From JAKIWV01 sp963773945 (lineage in GTDB: Archaea; Thermoplasmatota; Thermoplasmata; Lutacidiplasmatales; UBA184), in NCBI GenBank assembly GCA_963773945.1, contig CAVZDD010000005.1:124001-188000 (forward strand): a DNA stretch of 64,000 nucleotides. Direction: 5' to 3'. Numbering within the stretch: the stretch's first letter is position 1; each line of letters opens with the position of its first letter. Made by a program: the position numbers and the translations under genes. Below the pieces are notes generated by a model. That model did no database searches, was not told the origin of the DNA, and saw only the letters and a program-made list of their open reading frames with translations. Below are positions 49,485 through 57,965 of the stretch, piece after piece.

Positions 49485-52302
49485 CTAGCCTGCCTCCGCT
49501 GACTCCTCTTCGCCCGCTGGGGAATAGGAGTCGAGCGTCGTGTCCGAGGGGCAGTACTGTCTATAGAGGGAGAACAAGAACCGGACCCTACCAAGGTCGC
49601 CCTTGAACGGCTTGGGTCGGTAGCACCTGTCCACGGCCAGATTGAGCCTACCGTGTGCGTGGGCAAGTCTGGGAGGCATCGCCGCCGAGTAGAGGTCGGC
49701 TAGGACGGTCCCAGGGGACTCCTTGATGGCCTCAGCCCTCGCGCCTAGAACTTCTTGAGCGCACCTTTCGACGGCCTTGACCTGTGCGGGCGTTGGATCC
49801 TTGGGCCAAGGGAAGTTGTTGTAGACAATCCCTATCGAGTAGCGGTAGTCGCTCTTCAACCGGCCGCACACACGGTTGACCCAGGCCATGTGCATTGCAG
49901 AGGTGAGGACTCCGAAGTGAAACGGGGTCGTGTTCGGGATGACTTTCACGAGGTTGCTATAGAGACAGCCTCCGTCCGGGGCCAGGAACCCCATCGGAAT
50001 GTACGTTCGTCCTTCCGAAGAGACCTCTGGGATCACCACGAAGGTGGAAGTCGGCATCGTCTCGACCTGGAATCGGGTGGGCGTCTCGGCGAGCTTGAGC
50101 GTTGACTTCCGCTTGCTCGACTGGCGGAACTTACGGACAGCCTCGACACGCTTCATTACTTCCGGCAGGGCGCGAAGGTCCGCGGCGGGAGCGTCTACAA
50201 GCCAGAGACAGTACCGACGGCCGCCGTTGATGAACTCCTTGGAGCCAATCCAGGAGGTCATGAACTTCGCGGCGCCGGGCTCGTTTGCGAGGAAGGCGTC
50301 CTTCTCCTTCTCAGTAAAGAGGTAGTTCCCGTCGTCAATGGGTTGGTTCCCCACAACCGCCGCCGGCATTCCGCATATCTGTTTCGAGCGGCCAAACAGA
50401 AGGATGTCCGGCGCATCCACAAGGTACGGGTTGATCGCGTCGCACCTCGACCCGATGTGGCCTTGCCTCAGGGGTCTCGTAGTCGAAGATTGCTGGGTTG
50501 CGCGGCTCCGACAGCCCAAAGCCAATGATGATGCAGTGAACGGCGGCCTTGCCTCGGGCTTCGTTGGTCCACTTGAAGGTCGTGTGAGCGAAACGAATCT
50601 TAAGGTGGTACTTAGCCAGCAGCGTGTTCCAAAGGACGCCTACCTGCTCTCCCTGAGTGATGGACTTTGTCGACACGAAGGCGACAGCCACGTCGGTGCC
50701 CTGGATGTATTGTGCGGCCTTGAGGTACCACGCCGAGACGTAGTCCAGGAGGCCGTGGTTGGCCACTCCCCCGAACACATCGTCCATGTCGCCGCGTTGC
50801 TCGGGGCTCAGCATGTGGGTGCCGGCGAACGGTGGGTTTCCCAGGATGTAGGACGCCTGCCCTCTTGGGAGGACCTCGTTCCAGTCGAGCCGTAGCGAGT
50901 TCCCCCGTACTATGCGGGCCGATTTAACCAGGGGAAGCCGCACGTACCGGGATCCCAGCGCGTCTGAGAGCTGCACGTTCATCTGGTGGTCGACGAGCCA
51001 CATCGCGACCTCTGCAATCTTCGCCGGGAACTCCTCTATCTCGATGCCGTAGAAGGCGTCGACGTCGATTGCGCCCTTCATCTGCTCGCGCATGGACTCC
51101 ACGCTGAGGACACGCTGGGCCGGGTCGGGCGACCGGCCCCTGAGCCGCGCCCGTATCTCCGTGTCAAGGAGGCGGAGCTCACGGTAGGCGACGGCGAGGA
51201 AGTTCCCGCACCCGCACGCCGGGTCGAGGAATCTGAGCTTGGAGATCTTCAGGAGGAGGTCGTTTAGCGCCCTCTTGTTGGTCCGGCACCCCTCCATCTC
51301 GGCTCGCAGGTCGTCCAGGAAGAGCGGGCCGACAACTTTGAGGATGTTCTCCTCCGACGTGTAGTGGCCCCCCAGGTCGCGCCTCTTCTGCGAGTCCATG
51401 ACGGACTGGAACAAGGTGCCGAAGATGGCGGGGGAGACGGGGCTCCAGTCGAAGTGGCAGCACTTGAGGAGAAGGTCGCGCATTTCGCCGTCGAAGTCGG
51501 GGCTGTCGAAACGATCTTTGAACAAGCCCCCGTCCACGTAGGGGAGGCCGTCGAGGGCGGGGGCCAGCTTCTCCCCGCGGTCCTCTTTCCGGGTGTCGAG
51601 GACCTGGAAGAGCCTGGACAAGCGGGATCCTACGTCCGAGCCGTCGGGGCTCGTCCTCTCGCTGACGTACTGGGTGAACTGGCCCCGCTCATCGAAGATG
51701 CCGGTGCTGTCGGCGAACAGGCAGAACATGACGCGGACGAGGAACACTTCGAGCGCCTGGCCCGTGTACCCCGATGCCTTGAGAGCGTCGTGGAGGTCGC
51801 CCATCAGCTCGGCGGCCTTGATGTTGACCTTGGCCTCCTGCTCGGCCCTCTGACTTTCCCCGCCGAGCATGAACCCGAAGAGGCCGACGTTGTCATGGAG
51901 GGATAGACGGTCGAACTCCACCGACTTCTTCTTCAGGTCCTCCAGGTAGTAAAGGCGGAACCGGGCGAAGTTGGACACTCGGACGTACTTTGGCCGGTCC
52001 TTGGCGGGGAGCATCGAAACGTACCGCAGGGCTTGGTCGTAGGCGACATCGAGCGACCGCCCCGCGGACTTGTGCTCGACCAACAGAAGCCCCGGCCAGA
52101 GGAGGTCGATTCGCTTGGGGGGGCCTCCACCTGGGAACTTGACGGGGTGTTCGAAGTCTGCGACGAGGTCTAGCTCCACGCCGAAGACATTGAAGAACGA
52201 AATCCAGAAGCTCTGGGCCTGTGCGTTTTCTTTAACAGCCTCCTTCCACCTTCCGGAGAAAGCGAAGGCGCGCTCCTGAATCTCCTCTGGAGTGACCGGC
52301 AA
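49485..52302 (-). pseudogene. MmeI-like type IIL restriction-modification protein, frameshifted
   Basis: Two frames make one protein of about 936 aa. Frame 1 (52302, TTG, to about 50440): an endonuclease-like PD-(D/E)XK core in KRIDLLWPGLLLVEHKSAGR (about 65), a helical connector, SAM motif I in FLDPACGCGNFLAVAYREL and catalytic motif IV SYILGNPPFAGTHM. Frame 2 (from about 50480 to 49485): CDAINPYLVDAPDILLFGRS, VGNQPIDDGNYLF, WIGSKEFINGGRRYCLWLVD, then the target-recognition domain. The switch requires a one-base insertion (or two-base deletion) near 50435-50480. MmeI-family proteins methylate one strand and cut about 20 nt away. As read, the product lacks its recognition domain. Confidence 0.82.
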
Positions 52303-52632
52303 GCCGTTCGCCTCTCGAAGGCGTAGCGCGGGGTCCTAACTTAATCGTGCCCTCCCGAGCCAAGACCGACTCGTGGGGTTTACCGCTACCAACCTTGAGC
52401 GACCGATAATTTGGCTCAAGGCTTACCGGTTCGTAGTTCCGCGCTCTATCAATTCTTGTAGGCTGCGCGAACCAAGTGGAGCCGCCACCGGCACCAGACC
52501 GGTCGAGGGCCGCATAAGGTTCGCAAGCCGCTTCGGAGACACCCGAGGATGCGGTTCCCGAAGGCGGGGGCGCTTTTCTAATCGGTGCGGCCGGATAGGA
52601 CCCGTACGCCGAAGAGTTACGGCTTTCCGGGG
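52303..52632. other. 330-nt spacer with an 8-bp-arm inverted repeat
   Basis: No gene seen. CCTTGAGC (52393-52400) and GCTCAAGG (52414-52421) form a perfect inverted repeat around GACCGATAATTTG. It lies between the end of the four-gene operon and the start of the MmeI-like gene, both minus strand, so it may be an operator of the latter or a hairpin terminator of the former. Confidence 0.45.
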
Positions 52633-53685
52633 CTATCCTTCGTGCGTCGAGCAGTTAAAGAAACGGGGCTGCCACCCTTCGCCAGTTCTAGAGAGCGCCT
52701 TTTCCCAACTGTTGACGATTCCCAATCGTTGCTGTACCGCTCTCGAAATATCGGGCCTGAGGGTGGCAAGGATTCGGTCAGCCACCCTCTTGATCGCGTC
52801 CGGGTCAGGCAGGATGTAGTACACACTTCCGGCAGGAACAAATGCGATTCCCTCTGAGTCCTCTAGCTCCGAGACAACCGGACCAAACGCGGGTGCCCCT
52901 TCGATTTCGCGGGCTACGTCGTCGACAACCGCTAGCACGAACGCTTCAGGGAGTCCGGACTCTTGGGCGCGAGCTGCGGTGTCCCCAATCACGGCGGCGC
53001 CCTCCCTCAGAGCCTCAGACAGTAAAGCGTGCCTTCCGGTGTAGCGGCCCCGATACTCGGCCAGTACTCCCCGGAAGCTCGGCTCTTCCGTGCCCTCCGT
53101 CTCTTTCACCGCTGCCCACTGCACCCTGGCGGCTCTGCCAATCTCCTTGCTGGCATCGGTTATTGCTTCCATCAGCCGAAGTAGGATGGGACTGGCCCGA
53201 ACGGTGTCACTCGCCAAAAGACCGAACAAGCCATCGTAGGGTACCGTCGCGGTCTTGGAGGTGTCGAAAACGAGGTCGCCCGCCTTGGCCGCCCAAGGCC
53301 GATAGAGGTTGAGGTTGAGCCAAGCGGGAACCTTTCCCCCTGACCCGAATACGAACTGACCCGAAACCTCCAACGCATGGTGTGGTTGCAGAGTAAATTG
53401 CGCCGACATTGGCTCGTCGGAATCTCCACCGAGTCGTTGGTCGCTCGAAGGAAGGAGGGTCGCGAGATTAATTTTCCCCTGGTCGATTGTTACTGGGCCA
53501 TATCGAAGTTCGCCGCCTAGGCCCTCACCTGGGAAACCTTCCCAGACCCTGATGTGGGTCGGAGTGAAGTCGCCTTCAACAGCCCCCAAAACCTTCGAAG
53601 CGAGACCCAGGAGTTCACCGATTCCTCGCCGGGCTTCCCCTGGGCGCTCACTTTCCAGGCCACGGGCCACTACCACGAGGGTCAT
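52633..53685 (-). CDS. Uncharacterised protein, last gene of accessory four-gene operon
   Basis: 350 aa, ATG 53685 with GGAGG upstream. No family recognised. The N-terminal half is strand-rich (YGPVTIDQGKINLATLLP; HALEVSGQFVFGSGGKVPAW) and the second half helical (LLRLMEAITDASKEIGRAAR; RHALLSEALREGAAVIGDTA). A short CSTHEG ends it. It starts 18 nt after the PD-(D/E)XK gene stop. The operon setting beside a restriction-modification gene suggests a defence role (inference only). Confidence 0.62.
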   Translation of the reverse strand: MTLVVVARGLESERPGEARRGIGELLGLASKVLGAVEGDFTPTHIRVWEGFPGEGLGGELRYGPVTIDQGKINLATLLPSSDQRLGGDSDEPMSAQFTLQPHHALEVSGQFVFGSGGKVPAWLNLNLYRPWAAKAGDLVFDTSKTATVPYDGLFGLLASDTVRASPILLRLMEAITDASKEIGRAARVQWAAVKETEGTEEPSFRGVLAEYRGRYTGRHALLSEALREGAAVIGDTAARAQESGLPEAFVLAVVDDVAREIEGAPAFGPVVSELEDSEGIAFVPAGSVYYILPDPDAIKRVADRILATLRPDISRAVQQRLGIVNSWEKALSRTGEGWQPRFFNCSTHEG

Positions 53686-53703
53686 CGCCTCCTCCAGCGT
53701 TGG

Positions 53704-54198
53704 TCAAGGATAACGTTCATCCCATCTATCTCTGCTGGGGTTTGGCCGAGGTCGGCCCTCCTTAGCAACCCTTCCTTCGTCTGGGCCCATCCCTCGGATG
53801 GCCGGGAGCTTGCTAACCGAGATTGCCAGTAGTGCGACCGGCTTCCCGAGTCTCCGGAGCGTCCTTACCCCAGTAGGCAGTTGGCGGTCGATTGCCCGAT
53901 TGATGGCGTCCTTGCCCTTCACCTCGAACAAGATCCACCGCCCATCGCCGAGCTTGCCGTAAAAGTCGGGTATGGGATCAGAGGCTGGATAACCGAACTG
54001 CTCGGCAAGCCACTTCGAATTGACCGCCCACACAAGGTCGAGCGGGCCGTAGGGAGTGAGCTTAAACTCGGGTTGGTCTGCAAGGAACTCCCACTTGGAA
54101 CCCTTGAACCATTGCCGCGCTGGTTCCGCCTCCAATCTCGGGCCACCTTGGCTGTGCAGGGTTTGATGGCCCCTCTCCTTAAAGAAACGCCTCGACAC
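53704..54198 (-). CDS. PD-(D/E)XK nuclease-like protein
   Basis: 164 aa. The nuclease core reads DPIPDFYGKLGDGRWILFEVKGKDA (residues about 73-97), giving the metal-binding Asp, then Glu-x-Lys, followed by a helix with INRAIDRQLPTGVRTL and the strand PVALLAISVSKLP, as in Vsr/NERD/Hjc-type restriction-endonuclease folds. The N-terminus (residues 1-60) may bind DNA or a partner. It is 270 nt downstream of the 240-aa gene and directly upstream of the 350-aa gene. Confidence 0.65.
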   Translation of the reverse strand: MSRRFFKERGHQTLHSQGGPRLEAEPARQWFKGSKWEFLADQPEFKLTPYGPLDLVWAVNSKWLAEQFGYPASDPIPDFYGKLGDGRWILFEVKGKDAINRAIDRQLPTGVRTLRRLGKPVALLAISVSKLPAIRGMGPDEGRVAKEGRPRPNPSRDRWDERYP

Positions 54199-54468
54199 CT
54201 ACCGCGGCTGCCTACGATCCGCTCGGCCTTCCCATTAGGGACCTCCGGACGGTTACTTTCCTGCGGGCTCCTCATCGAGCCCCCAAGTGGTGACAGAACC
54301 TCTCCGACAACGGAGCACCATGCGTCCTGCTCCGGTTCGCATTGGTCTTTGGCAAGTCTAGCTGCCTGCGCTTGGACGCCTCCACAGGTTCTGTCACACT
54401 TTATCGGGTGGGCGCAGGGCGGGCTCGGGGCGAAACTTTTCGGCGGATACCGCACGGATTCGGAATTC

Positions 54469-55191
54469 TCAGTAGAGGTCCTGCGGAGGCCCCTTGCCAA
54501 TATCCGACCGAAGTAGCACCACGATTCGAGAGCCGTACACATCGTGGACCTCAAGGCGGTAGCTGTGGGAAGCCTCGACCACCAGTTTGACCACCAAGTT
54601 GCAGGTAGGGATGGCGCTTCCCCTGGCGAATAGAACGAATACAGGGGGGCGATTCCGCGAAAGGTGGTCGGCGACCTCACGAGCGACTGCAGCAGGGGGA
54701 TCGCTTTCTTTCACGAACCGGCAGAGGCGCGCTGAACCAGCCAGAAACGCTTCGATAAGGCGGGCGACGCGCTCTTTTGATTCCACCGACCTCATAACGG
54801 TCGGAACTACGCCAGTTAGGACGCGGGATTGTACGACTTGGGCAATGTGAAGGCCCTCCTCACCGTACTTGAAACTAATCCTGCTCCGGAGTCTTTCAAT
54901 GTCCCTCTTGTGCGCTGGGTCGCTCTCCCATGAGCGGAGGGTAAGCCCCATCTGGGCTAGGAGTGATAGTCGCTCATCGAGGATGTACTGCCGGTAAAGC
55001 TGCCATTCAGGGCTCCGTCGTTCTTCCTTAATTTCGGCGACGTAGTCTCGCCGTCCAATGAACGCAAGAAGATGCTGTCTCAGAAGGTCGGCATATTCTT
55101 TGACCGAATGCCCTTTCTTCTTGGAGCCTCCTTTTGCAAGCTCAGCCGCGAATTCCTCCAAAGGATCGCGTTCAGGAGGCTGGCCGCTCAA
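54469..55191 (-). CDS. Uncharacterised helical protein of accessory operon
   Basis: 240 aa. Unrecognised. An acidic/basic N-terminal tail (EEFAAELAKGGSKKKGHSVK), a helical middle (IKEERRSPEWQLYRQYILDE; HKRDIERLRSRISFKYGEEG; IEAFLAGSARLCRFVKE) and a C-terminal alpha/beta part (PVFVLFARGSAIP; VHDVYGSRIVVLLRSDIGKG). It starts 13 nt after the preceding gene stop. The 54199-54468 gap downstream of it shows no gene. Confidence 0.62.
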   Translation of the reverse strand: MSGQPPERDPLEEFAAELAKGGSKKKGHSVKEYADLLRQHLLAFIGRRDYVAEIKEERRSPEWQLYRQYILDERLSLLAQMGLTLRSWESDPAHKRDIERLRSRISFKYGEEGLHIAQVVQSRVLTGVVPTVMRSVESKERVARLIEAFLAGSARLCRFVKESDPPAAVAREVADHLSRNRPPVFVLFARGSAIPTCNLVVKLVVEASHSYRLEVHDVYGSRIVVLLRSDIGKGPPQDLY

Positions 55192-55204
55192 CTCAGCCCG
55201 CGGA

Positions 55205-55486
55205 CTAGAAGATGTCTCCGTATTGGTCGAAATACCAAGCGAGACTCAACGGGCTATCGTCGAGAATAACCGGCGGGCTTCGTCCGGGCAGGATCACCAT
55301 ATTCTCCGGCGACACCTCCACACCCGAGCAGGGGTCAACGTACTTCGTTCCGTCAGAGCTTAGGATGCGATTCCCCTCGACCGTATAGCCCAATTCCTTG
55401 AGCAGCGCCACCCTGAATTCCTTTGGGGCATCCTTCAGGGACAGGACCCGAGGCTTCGGTGTAGCGCTAGCCTGTGACCTGTCCAT
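55205..55486 (-). CDS. Small uncharacterised protein, first gene of accessory operon
   Basis: 93 aa from ATG 55486; the frame also has a TTG at 55615 (136 aa). A TATA-like CTATAAAG about 45 nt upstream of the ATG (near 55530-55537) supports the shorter form. The sequence has a helix (SLKDAPKEFRVALLKELGYT) and strands (GTKYVDPCSGVEVSPENMVI; PPVILDDSPLSLAW). No family recognised. It begins the minus-strand operon that ends at 52633. Confidence 0.55.
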   Translation of the reverse strand: MDRSQASATPKPRVLSLKDAPKEFRVALLKELGYTVEGNRILSSDGTKYVDPCSGVEVSPENMVILPGRSPPVILDDSPLSLAWYFDQYGDIF

Positions 55487-55665
55487 AACTGCCTCGACTG
55501 GGCGACCAGTAGTACGCCCTTGCTTCTTTATAGCTTCGCCGAGCGTTGCGGAAACCGCCTTACCTTGATTCGTGAGCCTTGGCCGAGGAAAAAGGGACCC
55601 GGGACTCAAGGGCAAACTTCAGTCAGTCCGAATTCGATCTGCGGCCCCTCTGCTGACCCGGCGCG

Positions 55666-56118
55666 ATGCTATCCCAACTCACTATGACAGCCGATGGTTC
55701 CGCGAGCAAATCACCCCTAAAGAAAAGCCACACCTACGCCACGGTATTCATCGTCATGGTGGTGGTCCCCACCTTGCTCACACTTCTGTTTGTTGGCGCA
55801 AACTTTCGACCCGAGTTATCGGAAGGATTCATCTTCGTGTTCTTTGGGATCACTTCGGCAATATCCATCGGCGTTTGGTCAACCATGATTCTGGCCGAGA
55901 AAGCACTCGACAAGCGACATCTCTACTTTCCATTCATCTTGACCCTCAGCTCAGCCGTCATTGCACTTGCCGCAGCTATTGCCCCCGGGGCCTGGGTCCC
56001 GGGACTACTCGATTCTTGCGTCAGCTTCCTCCTCGTGGGATTGGTCTGGTTGGGCCTGCAAGCGACTTGGCACCTAATTCGTGCTGAGGAGGGCATCCCC
56101 CCGGCACCACGGAGATAG
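55666..56118 (+). CDS. Four-helix membrane protein
   Basis: 150 aa (ATG 55666; ATG 55684 also possible). Four transmembrane helices at about 26-44, 54-73, 86-107 and 115-133 with short loops and a basic C-terminus (RAEEGIPPAPRR). No motif. It is divergent from the accessory operon, so it may share its control region; membrane effectors are common in defence modules, but nothing here proves it. Confidence 0.65.
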   Translation: MLSQLTMTADGSASKSPLKKSHTYATVFIVMVVVPTLLTLLFVGANFRPELSEGFIFVFFGITSAISIGVWSTMILAEKALDKRHLYFPFILTLSSAVIALAAAIAPGAWVPGLLDSCVSFLLVGLVWLGLQATWHLIRAEEGIPPAPRR

Positions 56119-56371
56119 GAGCAGCGATTGGCGACCCCCTATGAATTAGTCGGATTCGCCCCGGGCTCCCCCGTTACCGTTGATCCGCAAAAGGTTGTAA
56201 AGATGGTCCTCCCGGCCCAATCGGCTTGGCCGCCCGCCTCACCGACGCCGAGCCGCGACTGAGTGCCCGCCCTCGGGTCCCGTTCCCTGAACAGCGGCCG
56301 CTCGCCCGGCTACCCTGCCCCGCGCACTCCAACAGAACCGTCGAACTCCGCTGCCTCAAGCGGAACGTGGG

Positions 56372-56629
56372 TCATCTCTTGGCCCGTGTCCGCTGCTGGT
56401 CGTAGAGAAACTCGATCAGGTCGACGATGGGTGCGGGATCCGAAGCGATGTCATCGGCCGCGTGGGCCAACGCGCGCTTTCCACTACGGACAAGTCCGGG
56501 AGGATCGTCGCTAGCCGACCGCCGAAGACCATGGGCCACGTTTGGGGCGTGGTCCGCCACGTACGACTGGAGAGCAGCTTTAGCGACTAACCGCAACAAG
56601 GAGGGTCCGCCAGTTTCGTCTGGAGTCAT
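56372..56629 (-). CDS. Small helical hypothetical protein
   Basis: 85 aa from ATG 56629, 10 nt after the stop of the zinc-ribbon gene on the same strand. The sequence is mainly helical (LLRLVAKAALQSYVADHAPN; SGKRALAHAADDIASD; VDLIEFLYDQQRTRAK). No known family; coding status rests on its close linkage to the zinc-ribbon gene. The 253 nt between 56119 and 56371 contain no gene I can support. Confidence 0.45.
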   Translation of the reverse strand: MTPDETGGPSLLRLVAKAALQSYVADHAPNVAHGLRRSASDDPPGLVRSGKRALAHAADDIASDPAPIVDLIEFLYDQQRTRAKR

Positions 56630-56639
56630 CTGCGCGTCC

Positions 56640-56837
56640 TTAGCGGCGGCTCAGGAAGTAAGCCAAGAGGAGACCGACACCCACAGCCGCAACAGCGCCT
56701 GCCACGGCCGCCGTGTCACCGCCCTCTGCCTTTGCAAGGACGTAGCGCCCACATTCAGAGCACCAACGCTGGCCACCTGGGACGCCAATCCCGAGCGACA
56801 GGCCACAGAGCCCGCACTCTCCGTCTTCAAGCCCCAC
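56640..56837 (-). CDS. Small zinc-ribbon membrane protein
   Basis: 65 aa from a GTG at 56837 (an in-frame stop lies just upstream). It has a compact zinc ribbon, ECGLCGLSLG then QRWCSECGRYV, followed by one transmembrane helix (AVAGAVAAVGVGLLLAYFL) and SRR. Archaeal genomes carry many such tail-anchored zinc-ribbon proteins of unknown role. Probably co-transcribed with the 85-aa gene. Confidence 0.62.
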   Translation of the reverse strand: MGLEDGECGLCGLSLGIGVPGGQRWCSECGRYVLAKAEGGDTAAVAGAVAAVGVGLLLAYFLSRR

Positions 56838-56966
56838 TTGCCATCATCCTTCAAATAGTCACTGATGGCTCATGGGGTAATAAAGTACGCGTCATGCCAT
56901 CGCACGCCATACCCGGCCAGTGCGATAGGAAGTGGCTTAGAGGCGGGGCGCAATCAGGCGCATGGG

Positions 56967-57128
56967 ATGGCCATGGATTACGCAACGGTGAAGGTGCCGG
57001 TCCCCCTGGTCAAGAGGATTGAGACGGTCGCGGCCTCGAATGGATATCGATCGGTCTCTGAGTTCGTGATCGAGTCAGTCCGGTACCGACTCGATCACCT
57101 GAATGGTCAGCCCGCGGCCGCCCCCTGA
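56967..57128 (+). CDS. Ribbon-helix-helix DNA-binding protein
   Basis: 53 aa from ATG 56967. The whole protein is one RHH unit: strand YATVKVPVPLVKRIE, helix VAASNGYRSVSEFVIESVRYRLDHL. RHH dimers bind DNA as antitoxins or repressors of mobile elements. No toxin-like partner follows. A TATA-like GGTAATAAAG lies about 85 nt upstream, so a longer product or leader is possible. Confidence 0.6.
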   Translation: MAMDYATVKVPVPLVKRIETVAASNGYRSVSEFVIESVRYRLDHLNGQPAAAP

Positions 57129-57191
57129 CCGTGTCCTCCGCGTAACCCTTTCCTCGTTTTTTTGAGCAGAGTTCAACCGAACAACTCCTAG

Positions 57192-57246
57192 ATTCTTTCA
57201 CAGGGCTGCCAATATTTTCACAGGAATCGATATTCTCACAAAGCCC
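57192..57246. repeat. Right cluster of TGTGARARWATC motifs, relic of transposase 3' end
   Basis: Three copies on the minus strand: TGTGAAAGAATC (57192-57203), TGTGAAAATATT (57212-57223, again 20 bp apart) and TGTGAGAATATC (57230-57241), the last running into AAAGCC. The minus strand can be read as CENIDSCENIGSPVKES, close to the CENIGAAVKES at the transposase C-terminus, so this is a relic or second end of the same kind of element. Confidence 0.65.
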
Positions 57247-57277
57247 CTGAAGCGTTCCGTTCGTCGACACGCGGAGA

Positions 57278-57775
57278 TCATCCCGAGCCGACAGCGAAGC
57301 GGTACAGGTCCCGGAGGAGGGCCGGGGCCAATCCCGGAAAGGTCTGCTCCAGCGTCCGAGGCTTTCCGTCGGCGGTAACCTGGGGCGCCAGATGCCGGAG
57401 CCCGAACGCCGAGAGGGCCATCAGCACCGGAACGACATCCTTCCCCTTCTGGGTGAGGCGATAGTGGATCTTCCTTTCGTCGTGGGCATCGGCGATCTTC
57501 TCGATCAGTTCCTCGGACCGAAGCTCCCGCAGGCGATTCGTCAAAACCCGCGGAGTCAGCCCCTTGCTCCGACGCAGGAGCTGCCCAAACGTCTGGTCGG
57601 GCCAAAAGGCGACGTCGCGAAGGATCACCAGGGTCCACTTTCGCCCGAGGATCCCCATCGACGCACGGATGGGACAGCCCAGAGCGTCTCCCGGCAGCAA
57701 GGCCCCGACGGAGGAGAGGCGAAACGACTCGATGTCCGGGGACAACGACCGGGGTCGAGGGGCCATGTCAATCAT
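57278..57775 (-). CDS. HxlR-family winged-helix transcriptional regulator
   Basis: 165 aa from ATG 57775 (or 162 from ATG 57766). The HxlR signature is clear: GCPIRASMGILGRKWTLVIL then RDVAFWPDQTFGQLLRRSKG, then LTPRVLTNRLRELRSEELIE and a wing with KIHYRLTQKGKDVVPVLMAL. Such dimers repress or activate oxidoreductase and detoxification genes. It is divergent from the alpha/beta hydrolase, and the same operator occurs at both promoters. Confidence 0.88.
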   Translation of the reverse strand: MIDMAPRPRSLSPDIESFRLSSVGALLPGDALGCPIRASMGILGRKWTLVILRDVAFWPDQTFGQLLRRSKGLTPRVLTNRLRELRSEELIEKIADAHDERKIHYRLTQKGKDVVPVLMALSAFGLRHLAPQVTADGKPRTLEQTFPGLAPALLRDLYRFAVGSG

Positions 57776-57780
57776 ATCCC

Positions 57781-57796
57781 TATACTCGGGATAGTA
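57781..57796 (-). promoter_or_regulatory. Operator 1 (HxlR gene promoter)
   Basis: Minus strand TACTATCCCGAGTATA, an imperfect inverted repeat (TACT...AGTA) between the TATA-like GTTAAAATAC and the HxlR ATG. The same 16-mer with two changes occurs at 57881-57896. Confidence 0.55.
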
Positions 57797-57873
57797 TTTT
57801 AACGAGCCTCCAATCCGCGAGGTAGGCCTGATTCTCCACGGTATCGTTCCGCTATCCTTTCGTTCCGTCCACG

Positions 57874-57896
57874 ATTTAAATACTATCTCAAGTATA
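57874..57896 (+). promoter_or_regulatory. Hydrolase promoter with operator 2
   Basis: ATTTAAATA (57874-57882) is a TATA box, and TACTATCTCAAGTATA (57881-57896) is the second copy of the operator, placed between TATA box and predicted start near 57905. Binding here would block transcription. Confidence 0.55.
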
Positions 57897-57905
57897 CTGT
57901 TCTCC

Positions 57906-57965
57906 ATGTTCCCGACCGTCCGCCGATCGAGCGAGGCCAGACCGCGGAGGAACGCCCCCGCATGA
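57906..57965 (+). CDS. Possible 19-codon leader peptide upstream of the hydrolase
   Basis: MFPTVRRSSEARPRRNAPA starts 24 nt after the TATA box, where a leaderless mRNA would begin, and its TGA overlaps the ATG of the hydrolase (ATGA). It may recruit ribosomes for coupled translation. Composition is otherwise unremarkable, so it may not have a function as a peptide. Confidence 0.35.
   Translation: MFPTVRRSSEARPRRNAPA

Noticed and set aside
53919..54680. 253-codon minus-strand frame between the 240-aa and nuclease genes
   Set aside because: Low-complexity Ser/Arg/Pro text overlapping both real genes in another frame.
46341..57250. CRISPR array
   Set aside because: The 12-bp motifs come in only two clusters of three with overlapping or 20-bp spacing and mixed orientation, so there are no repeat-spacer units.
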